Below, piece by piece: positions 36,359 through 45,938 of a stretch of DNA of 64,000 nucleotides; the stretch's first letter is position 1; every line of letters begins with the position of its first letter. Below the pieces are notes generated by a model. That model did not search any database and was not told the origin of the DNA. It was given only the letters and a program-made list of their open reading frames with translations. Made by a program: the position numbers and the translations under genes. The stretch covers positions 992,001 through 1,056,000 of the forward strand of contig CAVRIZ010000005.1 in NCBI GenBank assembly GCA_963721445.1, read 5' to 3'. This DNA is from DAIOEK01 sp963721445 (lineage in GTDB: Bacteria > Chloroflexota > Anaerolineae > Anaerolineales > Anaerolineaceae).

Positions 36359-38408
36359 TCAATCGCAGGTATACGAAAACAACATCTTGCCAAACACCTG
36401 ATACAAGGGTGCAAGACATCCATCAAAGATCTGATTGTAGGGCGGGCTTGCCAGAATGGCGTACTGGTTGGCAAAAACGTACTCCATTTTCATCCGTTTC
36501 AGGATCGGGTGGGTATTTCGCTGTTTTAATGCATCAAAATATTCCTTGCTATTCATCAAACCGTCCAGGTTCATGATCTTTCGATCTTGTACGAAGTAAG
36601 CAAGCGTTCCTCCACCGGGTGTCCCGATCACAGCTCCAGGCGGGGTGAAGCTCTCGACCATACGTGGTATGACAAGATATGTTTCGGGATCTGCCCCACT
36701 ACGTAACGGAGGATATGTATTGTAAATATTCCTCATCGTGGTAACCGTGACAAAAATCGCAGCAATTGAAGTAATGGCGAAAATGATTCCCTTAATCCCC
36801 CTTGATTCTGGATACATCTCGTACCAGTCCAGAAATACGACAAGGATCAAGAGGAAAATCAAGAAAGATTCAATGGTCCAATACCAGGAACGCATATGGA
36901 CATAACCTGACACGTAAAAATACAATACCCGGTACACGGTCGCGAGCAGTATCGGGAGCAGCGCCAGGCGATCCCACCAGGCTGCGACCGGTTTCCTCTG
37001 TTCGTAAACAAATAAGATAAGATATCCCCCGAGTAACATAAGCCAGGACGCTGTGCTTTCCGGGAACTGATTCATTTTAAATGGGGATGTTATGGCTGTA
37101 CATGATCTTATACAAAATATCAAACGGAGAATCATGACTGAATAAATAGTTTTGTACTCCAGCCAGAGAATGGATCGGTGAGCCATAGGTAGTTACTTCC
37201 AGCGTGCCCCACCATTGTTTGATCTGCCCGCTAACGGGCATGACTGTGTGAAAATTGATCTGGCTCCAGACCATGTATGCCCCTACCAATACGATCACCG
37301 GAACCAGGAACGCTACAGGCTTTATGATCCACTTCCCAATACGAGTAAATAACAACTTTCGGGGAATTTGACTTTGTTCTCTCGTACCAAAAACACGGCG
37401 AGCCAACCAGGTCCGGATCAACGCGGCGTAGAGTATCCATCCAACGATAGTGATCAATAGGATGGATCGGGGAAATAGAAAAAATACACCCTGCCTGCCT
37501 AGAATATAGATCAATCCACCGGCCACTGCTGCACTGATCGTACCGGCAGCTGCTCCACGAAGATACCAATTCGAGATGGGCATCCGGAGCGGTTGAAAGC
37601 TGTAAAATCCGAATAGATACAGGAAAGCCGTACCAAAAAGGATGATCGTGCCAGCTAAGAGATAAATGAATAGTTGAATTGGGGATAGGTTGTAACCGAT
37701 TCGTTGGATGCTTACAACCACAACCAAAATCACCGGAACAAACATATCCAACAAGAGAAAAGACGAATCCTCTCTCCGGTCAAAAACTAACCAGATTCCA
37801 AGAAATCCAATTAAGATAAAGTTGTCCAGCCGGCTAAGGATCGTCAACGCAGCTGCCACCCCGACCCAAAATAGCAGCCGGAGCGTACGTTTCTCCCCGG
37901 AATGAAATTGAATTGCAAGCTTCCAGGTCACCACTGTCATCAGCATGCTTAAAGCTGATTCCAACCCTCCTGTGAATGTATTGTTGAATACCGTCCATGA
38001 AAATACAAAGCTGATGGTTAATAGCAATCCAAGCCAGCGGCTGACCCGCTGTGAAATGACCTTCAAAAGAATGATGGCGGTAATTAATTGAAAGATTCCG
38101 AAAAGAAGTACCACGATACGCAGGGGTATGAGCAAATCTCCCCGAATGGCAAAAATGGGAATACAGATTAACATCCAGAGGGGATGGAATCCATTGGTCG
38201 GGTTGATGCCATCAAATGTAACCCCATTCCCCGCGGCTATATTCTGGGCTACTTTAAAATAGAAGAATCCATCATCATTGTTGTACCAATTTACCAGACT
38301 GGATGGAGTGATAAAAGCGATATAAAACGCGGCGCCGAGGATCAGGATAGCGAGTATTATTTCAGGCAGATGAAGGAAAATGCGTTTTTTCATGGGGGAT
38401 GGATTCAC
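36359..38408 (-). CDS. Large GT-C-like membrane glycosyltransferase, frameshifted
   Basis: Reconstructed to about 682 aa. N-terminal YNNDDGFFYFKVAQNIAAGN (residues 42-61) is the acidic DD loop of GT-C enzymes, with a following NPTNGFHPLW; about 12 transmembrane helices. The second frame continues SPFKMNQFPESTASWLM and ends with a soluble domain (GTPGGGTLAYFVQDRKIMNLDG). Deleting one C from the C4 run at 37083-37086 (GGGG on the plus strand) joins the frames. Probably transfers a sugar from a polyprenyl-phosphate donor outside the cell. Confidence 0.68.
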
Positions 38409-39268
38409 CAGTCGTTATTTGTCTCGTAGCCCAGTTGGATAAGTAAGTTACCGCCGGTCTCTTTGAAGAGGCGTGTGATCTCAGGAGTAAAAGAGGCGCG
38501 CCATCCGCCTGTCTTTCCGGACCGAAAAGTGGGGGATTTTTGTGGATTGATATGAGTCATTAATAATTGAACTGCTTCATCCTTGGCAACGCAGATGGGA
38601 AACCCTCTTACTGTGGCAAATTCAACCATTTGCCCGATGGTTTGCTCTCTGTTTCCAAGGAGGTCTTCATATTTGATTGTAAACACATTAGGGTTGTTGA
38701 TCCATCCCGTGAAGGGGGCAAACCGACCTGCAATATCCGGGAAGGGATTCGCAGCATCAGGCCGACCCAGGATGCTCGTCTTGAGTCTATCCTCAAATGT
38801 CTTGAGGGTGTTTGCATAATAATCATGGTGAACATGCTTGGGTTCCATCTCTGTTACGTAGTGAACGTGTGAAACCACGATATCTCTCGGGTCGCGCAAA
38901 ATAAACATGGTCGCGAATAAAGGCGAAGTTAATTTATCCGTGATCTCAGGTAACGCATGCAGATGTCCGTACGCGATATCGCCATGGAATAATTGTCGCA
39001 AATCCTTCACAATTTCACTGATCGATCGTTCCCGCCCAGTCTCTCCTTCGTACATCACGATTGCAGGTAATCCGCTTTGTACGGCCGGACCGATTTGAAC
39101 AAACCCTTCCAGGATTTGTGTCAGCAAATGCGTGCCACTTTTGGGAAATGAATTGGCAAACAATACCGGAGCGTTATTCAGGGTTAGCGAATGGTAGCGC
39201 ACCTGTTGAACGAACCTGCGCATGAAATGGCGGTCTTGTTTCAGATGATTAACCAGGGCAGTCTTCAT
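38405..39268 (-). CDS. Sulfotransferase domain protein
   Basis: 287 aa from ATG 39268; this start matches the MKTSLE start of the paralog upstream, although ATG 39280 and the frame to 39313 remain open. PAPS loop FANSFPKSGTHLLTQILEGF, 3'-phosphate motif FILRDPRDIVVSHVHYVTE, then TIKYEDLLGNREQTIGQMV, and a C-terminal SPTFRSGKTGGWRASFTPE, which is the RKGxxGDW-type clamp of true sulfotransferases. Adjacent to a second copy of similar length. Acceptor sugar unknown. Confidence 0.85.
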   Translation of the reverse strand: MKTALVNHLKQDRHFMRRFVQQVRYHSLTLNNAPVLFANSFPKSGTHLLTQILEGFVQIGPAVQSGLPAIVMYEGETGRERSISEIVKDLRQLFHGDIAYGHLHALPEITDKLTSPLFATMFILRDPRDIVVSHVHYVTEMEPKHVHHDYYANTLKTFEDRLKTSILGRPDAANPFPDIAGRFAPFTGWINNPNVFTIKYEDLLGNREQTIGQMVEFATVRGFPICVAKDEAVQLLMTHINPQKSPTFRSGKTGGWRASFTPEITRLFKETGGNLLIQLGYETNNDW

Positions 39269-39284
39269 GGATACAGCCATCAGT

Positions 39285-40148
39285 TTACCAATTCCCATCC
39301 TTTTCATAACCAAGTTTCACGAGCAGATCACCCGTATATATTTTAAAGTTTTCAATATTTTCTTTTGTAAAATGTTCCCGCCAGTTCCCTGGTTGTCCTT
39401 TTCTGAATGTGCCTGACCGCTTTGGCTGGATGGCTTTTGTTAATACCTGAACGGCGTTAGCTTCACCCTTTACTGGTTCAAATCCATTCTCCTTCAGATA
39501 AGTAAGGATCTGCTTCAAAGCTTTCTCCCGGTCGAGGATCAATGCCTCAAACCGCATGGCTAGAACGCCTGGTTGATCCAGCCATCCCAGATACTGCTGG
39601 TATTTGTCATATACTGGTGTAAGTGGATTAGCCGGATTTGTAACACCCTGAATCGCCGCATTGATCCTTTCTTCCATCGAACCAAGCTCTTCCGTGTAGT
39701 ACTTATGCATGGAATGGCCGGGGTGCATTTCGGTTGCATAGAAGACGTGCGAGACAATCATATCCCTCGGGTCGCGATACACAAAAATAGTCGCTCTACC
39801 GGGGTGGGTCAATTCAGACAGATAAGGTTCTTCGGCCTTGAGATAACAATATCCGATGTCACCAGGTTTGAGTCGGGCGATATTTTTCAGGATCTCTTCC
39901 GGTGGGAGATTCTGGTTTTCCTGGTTGCGGTTCAACGGAGGCATACCCGGATTGACAAATGGTCCCAAACCTGTCAAGCCCTCAAGAATCTGAATGATCA
40001 AATGGGAACCGGATTTCGGCATCGAATTACCGATCACAACCGGCATGTGGCGCAGGGTATCGTTGCCCCATTGCGCGGCGACCTGTGCCCTTCGCAACTG
40101 CCAGCGAGCCAGCTTTAATCGGTATTTAACTTCAAGTGATGTTTTCAT
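39285..40148 (-). CDS. Sulfotransferase domain protein (paralog)
   Basis: 287 aa. VIGNSMPKSGSHLIIQILEG, TIFVYRDPRDMIVSHVFYAT, AMRFEALILDREKALKQILT and SGTFRKGQPGNWREHFTKEN, all aligned with the neighbour at 38405; the second motif RKGxPGxW is classical. Tandem duplication with divergence suggests two different acceptor positions. It overlaps the capsule-type gene at 40145 by 4 bp. Confidence 0.87.
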   Translation of the reverse strand: MKTSLEVKYRLKLARWQLRRAQVAAQWGNDTLRHMPVVIGNSMPKSGSHLIIQILEGLTGLGPFVNPGMPPLNRNQENQNLPPEEILKNIARLKPGDIGYCYLKAEEPYLSELTHPGRATIFVYRDPRDMIVSHVFYATEMHPGHSMHKYYTEELGSMEERINAAIQGVTNPANPLTPVYDKYQQYLGWLDQPGVLAMRFEALILDREKALKQILTYLKENGFEPVKGEANAVQVLTKAIQPKRSGTFRKGQPGNWREHFTKENIENFKIYTGDLLVKLGYEKDGNW

Positions 40149-41764
40149 TCGTCATTCAGAATAAAGGGCAACTGCTTCTGGATGCCATTCAAAATTGTTC
40201 GGATGGCAATGGATTTTTCAGGCTTCAATCTATCCACCTCAAACTTATTCATTAAAACCAATCCGGGTCGATGTGATTCGGCCAGGAATTCTCCAAAAGG
40301 CAGGGCGGTCTTATACAGTTGGTAGTATAAAAATCGCCTGGCGTTATCCCGATGCCCGGCAGGAGCCTTGACCTTATTCGTAGTCAGTAACTTTTCCAGG
40401 AGGGCGAAGTAATCGATTGAATTCTCAGGATAATGGACGGTCGAGTAATTGGTGTAACGCGATCTACCCGCCGCCAACACCGTTGCTCCCAGAATGGATG
40501 CTTCCAATCCAATACTGGAATTGTAAACCAGGACGAACTTGGATTTAAGGATCAGCTCATAAGAACTGAGATATTCCACCGCATCGACAAAAATGACATT
40601 GGCTAGTCTATCAACCTGATTCTGTTTTACCCAATCCCTGACCGTCTCACGACTTTGTTTGGCGCTCCCCGGTCGAAGCTCATCCGGATGGGCGCGGATG
40701 ACAAACAATGTCTCAGGGTGCCGTTGAATTACCTCATGTACAAGGTCGAGCCAGGTAAACATCTCCGGAAAAAGGGTATTCGAATGAGGCTGGCTGGTAT
40801 CGAAGATCACATTTGTAAAGATGGGGACTATTTGACTGAAGCCTGCTGCCTTATCGAGGAATTTTAGGTCCAATCCGCGCATTCCCTGCCAGAATTGGAT
40901 GCCAGCCATCTTAAAATCACCCTTAAATCGAGCTGATAAGTATGAATCCAACTGCAGATCCATCTTCTCAGTGAGCTGAAAAGTGGATGGAATATCCATC
41001 GGGTAAGCGGTTGCTTCTCCGTCGGTAAAGAATCCGGAAAAAGGCAGCATCCCGACTTCATGTGTGATCACCCGGATGCCCCGTTGAATGGCCAGATAGC
41101 GGACCATCGCTTCCGGGAAAAATTGCCCATTGAATACGATAACCAGGGATGGCTCAACCTGACCCAACAGCGTCAGGAACTCCCGGCCTACATTCCATGC
41201 CGACAGAATAAATTCCCGATAGAGGAAGCGGGTTGATTCGTCATCATTCAAATGATGGCGTCTTAACTCCCATCGAAGTGCCGGCAGGACAATCTCCCCC
41301 AAAGGGATATCCTGATATTTCACCTTCGCCATGGCGTCTACTGATAACCCGTCGATCAGGTCACGGAGAACCTCATCGACCTGGTACTGAAACCAGTACA
41401 CGTTGGCATGATCATATTCCGCCTGCGAATGGCGGATACATTGTTCGCATGGCAGCGGTTGATGCACCTGGTCGCGGTTTGTGCCTAATACGCACCGGCT
41501 CATCCCTTTTTGGCAAACCATATGAACCACAGGATAGCCGGCAAGTTGTAAACCCCAGGCAGTTAGAAGAGAAAATGCGGCGTTCAAACTCAACCCGCTC
41601 AAACGGGTGGATGCATTAAAGAAAATGACAGGCTTCAAACCGTTTTGATTTTTTGAGTTAGAACCGACTGCTTTTGCCATGGCTCGAATCGTTTCATCGT
41701 TACGCATCCGCGCCAGACTGGATTGAATTCTTTTTGTGTAGTTCGAAATCGATTTGAGCGCCAT
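40145..41764 (-). CDS. Capsule polysaccharide biosynthesis-type glycosyltransferase (KpsC/KpsS-like)
   Basis: 539 aa. N-terminal part carries an unusual CVLGTNRDQVHQPLPCEQC stretch with two of several cysteines, then VIVFNGQFFPEAMVRYLAIQ, ITHEVGML and the C-terminal half VIRAHPDELRPGS, SKFVLVYNSSIGLEASILG typical of Kdo-transferase-like capsule enzymes. The HPDE and NSSIGLE motifs define the donor pocket. A homolog of similar design is at 61998. It probably acts with the CMP-nonulosonate products of the locus. Specific sugar unknown. Confidence 0.68.
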   Translation of the reverse strand: MALKSISNYTKRIQSSLARMRNDETIRAMAKAVGSNSKNQNGLKPVIFFNASTRLSGLSLNAAFSLLTAWGLQLAGYPVVHMVCQKGMSRCVLGTNRDQVHQPLPCEQCIRHSQAEYDHANVYWFQYQVDEVLRDLIDGLSVDAMAKVKYQDIPLGEIVLPALRWELRRHHLNDDESTRFLYREFILSAWNVGREFLTLLGQVEPSLVIVFNGQFFPEAMVRYLAIQRGIRVITHEVGMLPFSGFFTDGEATAYPMDIPSTFQLTEKMDLQLDSYLSARFKGDFKMAGIQFWQGMRGLDLKFLDKAAGFSQIVPIFTNVIFDTSQPHSNTLFPEMFTWLDLVHEVIQRHPETLFVIRAHPDELRPGSAKQSRETVRDWVKQNQVDRLANVIFVDAVEYLSSYELILKSKFVLVYNSSIGLEASILGATVLAAGRSRYTNYSTVHYPENSIDYFALLEKLLTTNKVKAPAGHRDNARRFLYYQLYKTALPFGEFLAESHRPGLVLMNKFEVDRLKPEKSIAIRTILNGIQKQLPFILNDE

Positions 41765-41771
41765 AATCCCT

Positions 41772-43343
41772 TTACTTACAGACCCGATGATCTTTCACCA
41801 CATTAAAATCAAAAGGAGTCGAATCTTTAGATGCGTAATTAATATCGGTTAAGCGTTCGTAATCTCCCTGGAAATAATAATTGAGGATGGTTCGAAATGA
41901 ATTCACCGGTGTAATTGTTGGATACAACTCGGATGACCCACCACTTGGCAGATAATACGCATTCAGGATGAATGACCGCTTTGGATCAACACCATGATCC
42001 CCCTGAAGAATGATGATTGGAGGAACTTTCGAGTTCGCTTGAATTTCCTTCAAGATTGGAATGATCCGTTCATTTATATAATCCAACTGATTCCGGTAGC
42101 CAACCGCATAGTCTTTGGGGGTCGGTCCAACTGGTGTCGCGCCGTCATTACCAGGAAAATTGATGTTCACCCCACTCCGGCTAAATACGAACGGCGGATG
42201 AGGAATCAAGATGTGGGCATACACAAATTTCGGACTAGTTTCATCAGCCAGGGTAGGGAGTTTATCAAGCACGAACAGCTCGCGGATCACATGCGCCTTC
42301 CGGGTATCCAATGCGTCTGCGACAGGATGAAACCATTTTGTCTGAGCATCCAGAATTGCCGAAATAGCGGTCGTTCGAACCAGCATCGACTCGAATGCAT
42401 TGATATGAACGATTTTCTGGTTCGCATCCAATTCATGGTAAGACGGGGACAAGAACTCATCTGCATCCCTGATTTCGGTAAAACTAAACCCGGTCTCAAA
42501 ATTAATGAGCCGGTATCCCATTTCCTCGAAAATATGTCGAACCGCGCTCTGATGTATCAGCGAAGGAAGGCCAGATCTATCCCGATTGCCCGCCTGATAT
42601 TGGCTTCCCAGCTCTTGCAGATAATTCATATTGAAGGATGAAGCAAGAGAGAGTTCAGTCATATTGTAGTTGGACATACTGCATCGCCCAATATAAAAAC
42701 CCAAATCCTCCAGATCTGATAGAAATTTCGAGTTATCAAATTTAAATTTTTCTTCCAGGATATCGTCGCGACCATACATATCCAGGATGATGTAATACAC
42801 ATCCGGTTTTACCAGATTTCCCTGGCTTACCCCATGTGTGATTTGCGAAATAGCCTGTTCATTTGCCCGTGTGTTTTGGTAGGTCGACCAGGCATTTGCT
42901 CCAAGCTGCACCACCGGCAACCCGATCAGAATCGCAGAGATAATATTAACGACCTGATTGGTAGATACCAAATTGCTTTTGGATCTGTACACAAGGAAAA
43001 ATAGAATGGCGCTGATCAGTATCCAGACCGGAGCCAGGAAACGATGCCGTCCTAACTCAAATCCGCCGCTGTTCAGTTTCTCGAGCGCATTGTAGACCTG
43101 TCCATAAGCAGAAAATGATATGAGCAATATCGAGCTGAGGATACCCGCTTTTTGCCAGTTCCTTGAAACAAGCCAGCTCAGTAAATAAACCAGCCCACCC
43201 AGGACGAGAAAAACTAAAATAGACCGGAGGGCATCCACCGGTCTGATTTGCAGGATGTTATTAGCCAGTAAAGCAATTGGCGGGTAGAGAGCAAACAGGA
43301 TCGGATGAAATACGATCATCCGCCTGGTTGTATTTCCTTGCAT
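41772..43343 (-). CDS. Membrane-anchored alkaline-phosphatase-superfamily enzyme, copy 3
   Basis: 523 aa, intact copy. Five transmembrane helices (about 10-30, 40-60, 66-84, 104-120, 131-150), then VYYIILDMYGRDDIL with Asp188, NYNMTELSLASSFN with probable nucleophile Thr229, HILIPHPPFVF with His382 and ILQGDHG with Asp449-His450. The architecture equals that of LtaS/EptA. It overlaps the methyltransferase gene by one base (TAATG), so both are translated together. Note Met where copies 1 and 2 have Thr/Ser after the metal Asp, which supports Thr229 rather than that residue as nucleophile. Confidence 0.7.
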   Translation of the reverse strand: MQGNTTRRMIVFHPILFALYPPIALLANNILQIRPVDALRSILVFLVLGGLVYLLSWLVSRNWQKAGILSSILLISFSAYGQVYNALEKLNSGGFELGRHRFLAPVWILISAILFFLVYRSKSNLVSTNQVVNIISAILIGLPVVQLGANAWSTYQNTRANEQAISQITHGVSQGNLVKPDVYYIILDMYGRDDILEEKFKFDNSKFLSDLEDLGFYIGRCSMSNYNMTELSLASSFNMNYLQELGSQYQAGNRDRSGLPSLIHQSAVRHIFEEMGYRLINFETGFSFTEIRDADEFLSPSYHELDANQKIVHINAFESMLVRTTAISAILDAQTKWFHPVADALDTRKAHVIRELFVLDKLPTLADETSPKFVYAHILIPHPPFVFSRSGVNINFPGNDGATPVGPTPKDYAVGYRNQLDYINERIIPILKEIQANSKVPPIIILQGDHGVDPKRSFILNAYYLPSGGSSELYPTITPVNSFRTILNYYFQGDYERLTDINYASKDSTPFDFNVVKDHRVCK

Positions 43344-44725
43344 TATTTTCTTTCCAGAAGATATAACAGTCTTTTAGAACCAGGAATTGGCTCTTTCGCG
43401 CGTTGATGGAAGCAAGTTCCAAACGCCTTTTCAAATCCCTCAGGATGGTAATCGGGGAATATATCTTCTCTGGTTGAAAGTAACCGCTGGACCTGCGAAT
43501 CCTCTTTGGGGACGAACTCGATTACGAGCCATTTCCCTGAAGCTGCGAAAAATTCTGCCAGCGTAACCAGAGGGACATTATTCGAAATGGCTAGATGATG
43601 GATCAAAGCCAACGCCATCACACAGTCCACCGGACCGCGCTCCATAAAGGATGATCTTTCCTGATTAGACCAACCAATTGCCGGACTTGGATTGGTTAAA
43701 TCCAGTACCAATGGCAACAGGTTTTTCTCTTTCTTCAGCTTCACATCCTGCCAGGCTTGTTCTACAGCCAGCGGATCGATATCAAAGGCAACAGAATAAA
43801 TACCTTTATCTGAAGCAACCCGGCTGAAGTAGCCGGTATTCGCACCGAGGTCCCACAGGGTGTTTGGCGATGCCTGATCTATGAACTTTCCTACCAACTC
43901 GCGCTTTTCTTCCAAAGAGCCTTCGGTGTAATTGGTTGCGGTATAGTAATCTGCCCATTCGGTCTTGACACCCTTTAATGTCAGTCCTTTGATAGTTGAC
44001 TCGAGCGAATCGATCAAACCCAGGAAGGCATTCTTGTTCATCTGTCCGCGATTTTGTTTTTTCGCGGAGGTGTCATCCGCGTACTTCAATTGTGCGGCGG
44101 CATGGGTATGAATATGCAGGTTGAGGCCCAGATTAAATTTGGTGCTCCCTGGAAGTAGTTTGCTCGCCAGATCCAACGGGATCCCATCTATGTACACCCG
44201 CAACAGTTGCGATAATCGTACATCGGTTAAAGCCATCAACGCCAGGGGAGCCAGGAAATGCTGGCAGAATTGCCGGTAAGCCACCCATGGTTCGCCAGCT
44301 TGATACGGTTCAAAAGAAAGGGTATCGATCAGAACCGCTTTGCCATTATAAAACTGGATGTTGTAAGCCGAAGCGTCTTTGAGTGCCAACCCCTTCTCAA
44401 ATGCCTGCTTTTGAATTTGCAGAGTGCCGAGGGCGGCATCTTTCAATTGCGAAAAACTCCACTCATACGGATAGGAAATGAATGGCAGCTCCCACGGTTT
44501 GAGGATTTTATAGGCGATCTCCGGGTTCAACGGTGGAACATCAACCTCCTCGGATGCTACGAGCAATCCCTGTTTCCAGAGCGACTCGAGCAACCCGGAA
44601 GATATCAGCAAGTCATACTGAGTACGATAATGCTGGTTTACCTGTCGGTACAGTACTCCGTCACGGCGGAACATGAATCCGCTGGGATCGCGAAAGGAAG
44701 CGGCAACTTTATTGGGGCTGCTCAT
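43343..44725 (-). CDS. Kinase-like N-terminal plus SAM methyltransferase fusion protein
   Basis: 460 aa. Residues 1-200 look like an atypical small-molecule kinase fold: KDASAYNIQF has Asp117 and Asn122 in catalytic-loop spacing, and VLIDTLSF (Asp134) takes the place of DFG. Residues 285-455 are a class I methyltransferase: LWDLGANTGYFSRVA (motif I), YSVAFDIDPLAVEQA and VDCVMALALIHHLA. It overlaps the small membrane gene by 17 bp and the AP-superfamily gene by one base, implying a functional trio. May methylate (and possibly phosphorylate) a terminal sugar, stopping chain growth; that is inference. Confidence 0.68.
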   Translation of the reverse strand: MSSPNKVAASFRDPSGFMFRRDGVLYRQVNQHYRTQYDLLISSGLLESLWKQGLLVASEEVDVPPLNPEIAYKILKPWELPFISYPYEWSFSQLKDAALGTLQIQKQAFEKGLALKDASAYNIQFYNGKAVLIDTLSFEPYQAGEPWVAYRQFCQHFLAPLALMALTDVRLSQLLRVYIDGIPLDLASKLLPGSTKFNLGLNLHIHTHAAAQLKYADDTSAKKQNRGQMNKNAFLGLIDSLESTIKGLTLKGVKTEWADYYTATNYTEGSLEEKRELVGKFIDQASPNTLWDLGANTGYFSRVASDKGIYSVAFDIDPLAVEQAWQDVKLKKEKNLLPLVLDLTNPSPAIGWSNQERSSFMERGPVDCVMALALIHHLAISNNVPLVTLAEFFAASGKWLVIEFVPKEDSQVQRLLSTREDIFPDYHPEGFEKAFGTCFHQRAKEPIPGSKRLLYLLERK

Positions 44726-44918
44726 CCTTGGACTCTTCCTCTGTTACTGCCGGTTTCTTAAATAGTTTTCGAAAGAAAGCGCTGATCTGTTTCCAGAATG
44801 CTTTTATCGCAAAACCACCGCCGAGCAAAGCGGCAATGAGGATTTGAATCAAATAACTGCCCGAGCCCGGGTCAAGATAAGCCAGGATTATTCCGGAAAT
44901 GGTTGTGAAAGGATGCAT
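44709..44918 (-). CDS. Small membrane protein with DPGSGS motif
   Basis: 69 aa from ATG 44918, which follows GGAGGT at 5 bases; the ATG at 44930 has none. The sequence LAYLDPGSGSYLIQILIAAL is the conserved element: a short linker, DPGSGS, and one or two transmembrane helices, then basic FWKQISAFFRKLFKKP and an acidic tail. I recall small proteins with this motif next to AP-superfamily and methyltransferase genes in other phyla, as here. Function unknown; a membrane scaffold for the neighbouring enzymes is a guess. Confidence 0.7.
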   Translation of the reverse strand: MHPFTTISGIILAYLDPGSGSYLIQILIAALLGGGFAIKAFWKQISAFFRKLFKKPAVTEEESKDEQPQ

Positions 44919-44933
44919 GAATACCTCCAACGG

Positions 44934-45806
44934 TTATTGATATCTTCGAAGTTTTTTCAACGAAGATTTTTCTGATTCGTAAATTCGCTTAACGCCATCG
45001 CCGAGAGCTTGCTCAGTGACACGTAAATACTTCACCAATCGTTCGATCCCACCCGGCTCTACAGAAGCTGCCTGGTCTGTACCCCACATGGCGCGGTCGA
45101 GTGTGATATGCCGTTCAATCAGACAAGCGCCAAGAGCCGTTGCGATAACAGAGGGGATCAATCCCACTTCGTGCCCTGAGTAGCCGATGGGAACAGGAAA
45201 AGTGTTTCGCAGGGTTTGAATTGTTCGCAGGTTTAATTCATCCGGTTCACACGGGTATGCGCTGGTGGTATGGGTGATCAACAGGTGATCGGTTCCAACC
45301 ACGTCCACGGCTTCCCGAATTTGCTCCATGGTAGACATCCCAGTGGATAAAATTACGGGTTTTCCAAGAGATTTGACCTTTCTGAGGAGGTCGTGATCGG
45401 TCAATTGGGCAGATGGAATTTTATAACAAACCGGGTTGAACTTTTCCAGAAAATCCACCGAAGGGATATCCCATACCGAGGAGAACCAGGCAATGCCAGC
45501 TTTACGGCAGTACCTGTCTATTTCGGTGTATTGTTCTTCGTTAAATTCGACTTTGTACCGATATTCGAGATAGGAAATATAACCCCAGGGTGTGTCTCTC
45601 ATCTGTTCGCGTTGCTCAGGCGGGACGCAAAGCTCCGGGGTTCGTTTCTGGAACTTTACCGCATTAGCACCGTTCCTCTGGGCGATATCGATCATTTGTT
45701 TGGCAATATCCAGATCGCCGTTGTGATTGATCCCAATTTCTGCCACAAAATAGGTGGGGTATCCATCACCAACAACCACATTGCCAATAGTAATTTTCCG
45801 TGTCAT
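44934..45806 (-). CDS. N-acetylneuraminate synthase-type nonulosonic acid synthase (NeuB family)
   Basis: 290 aa from ATG 45806 (AGGTGG upstream). TIM-barrel condensing phosphoenolpyruvate with a 6-carbon amino sugar: YFVAEIGINHNGDLDIAKQM, NAVKFQKRTPELC, CYKIPSAQLTDHDLL, VILSTGMSTMEQI, HTTSAYPCEPDELNL, IGYSGHE, ERHITLDRAMWGTDQ. It ends without the SAF antifreeze-like domain that the other NeuB (58093) has, so it is shorter than classical NeuB. A 130 bp gap upstream may hold a promoter. Confidence 0.85.
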   Translation of the reverse strand: MTRKITIGNVVVGDGYPTYFVAEIGINHNGDLDIAKQMIDIAQRNGANAVKFQKRTPELCVPPEQREQMRDTPWGYISYLEYRYKVEFNEEQYTEIDRYCRKAGIAWFSSVWDIPSVDFLEKFNPVCYKIPSAQLTDHDLLRKVKSLGKPVILSTGMSTMEQIREAVDVVGTDHLLITHTTSAYPCEPDELNLRTIQTLRNTFPVPIGYSGHEVGLIPSVIATALGACLIERHITLDRAMWGTDQAASVEPGGIERLVKYLRVTEQALGDGVKRIYESEKSSLKKLRRYQ

Positions 45807-45938
45807 TCCACCTCGCTGAATGTTTGCGATTCCTTCAGATCTGGTCGAAATGATAAATCGCAATGCTTTTTATCCATATCAATCGGTATTAGCTGGTCTA
45901 TTGTACTATGAGTCGTGTAAAAGTTCGGGCTGAGCAGG

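Noticed and set aside
41233..41619. 128-codon plus-strand ORF
   Set aside because: Antisense to the capsule-type transferase; composition is biased and without motifs.
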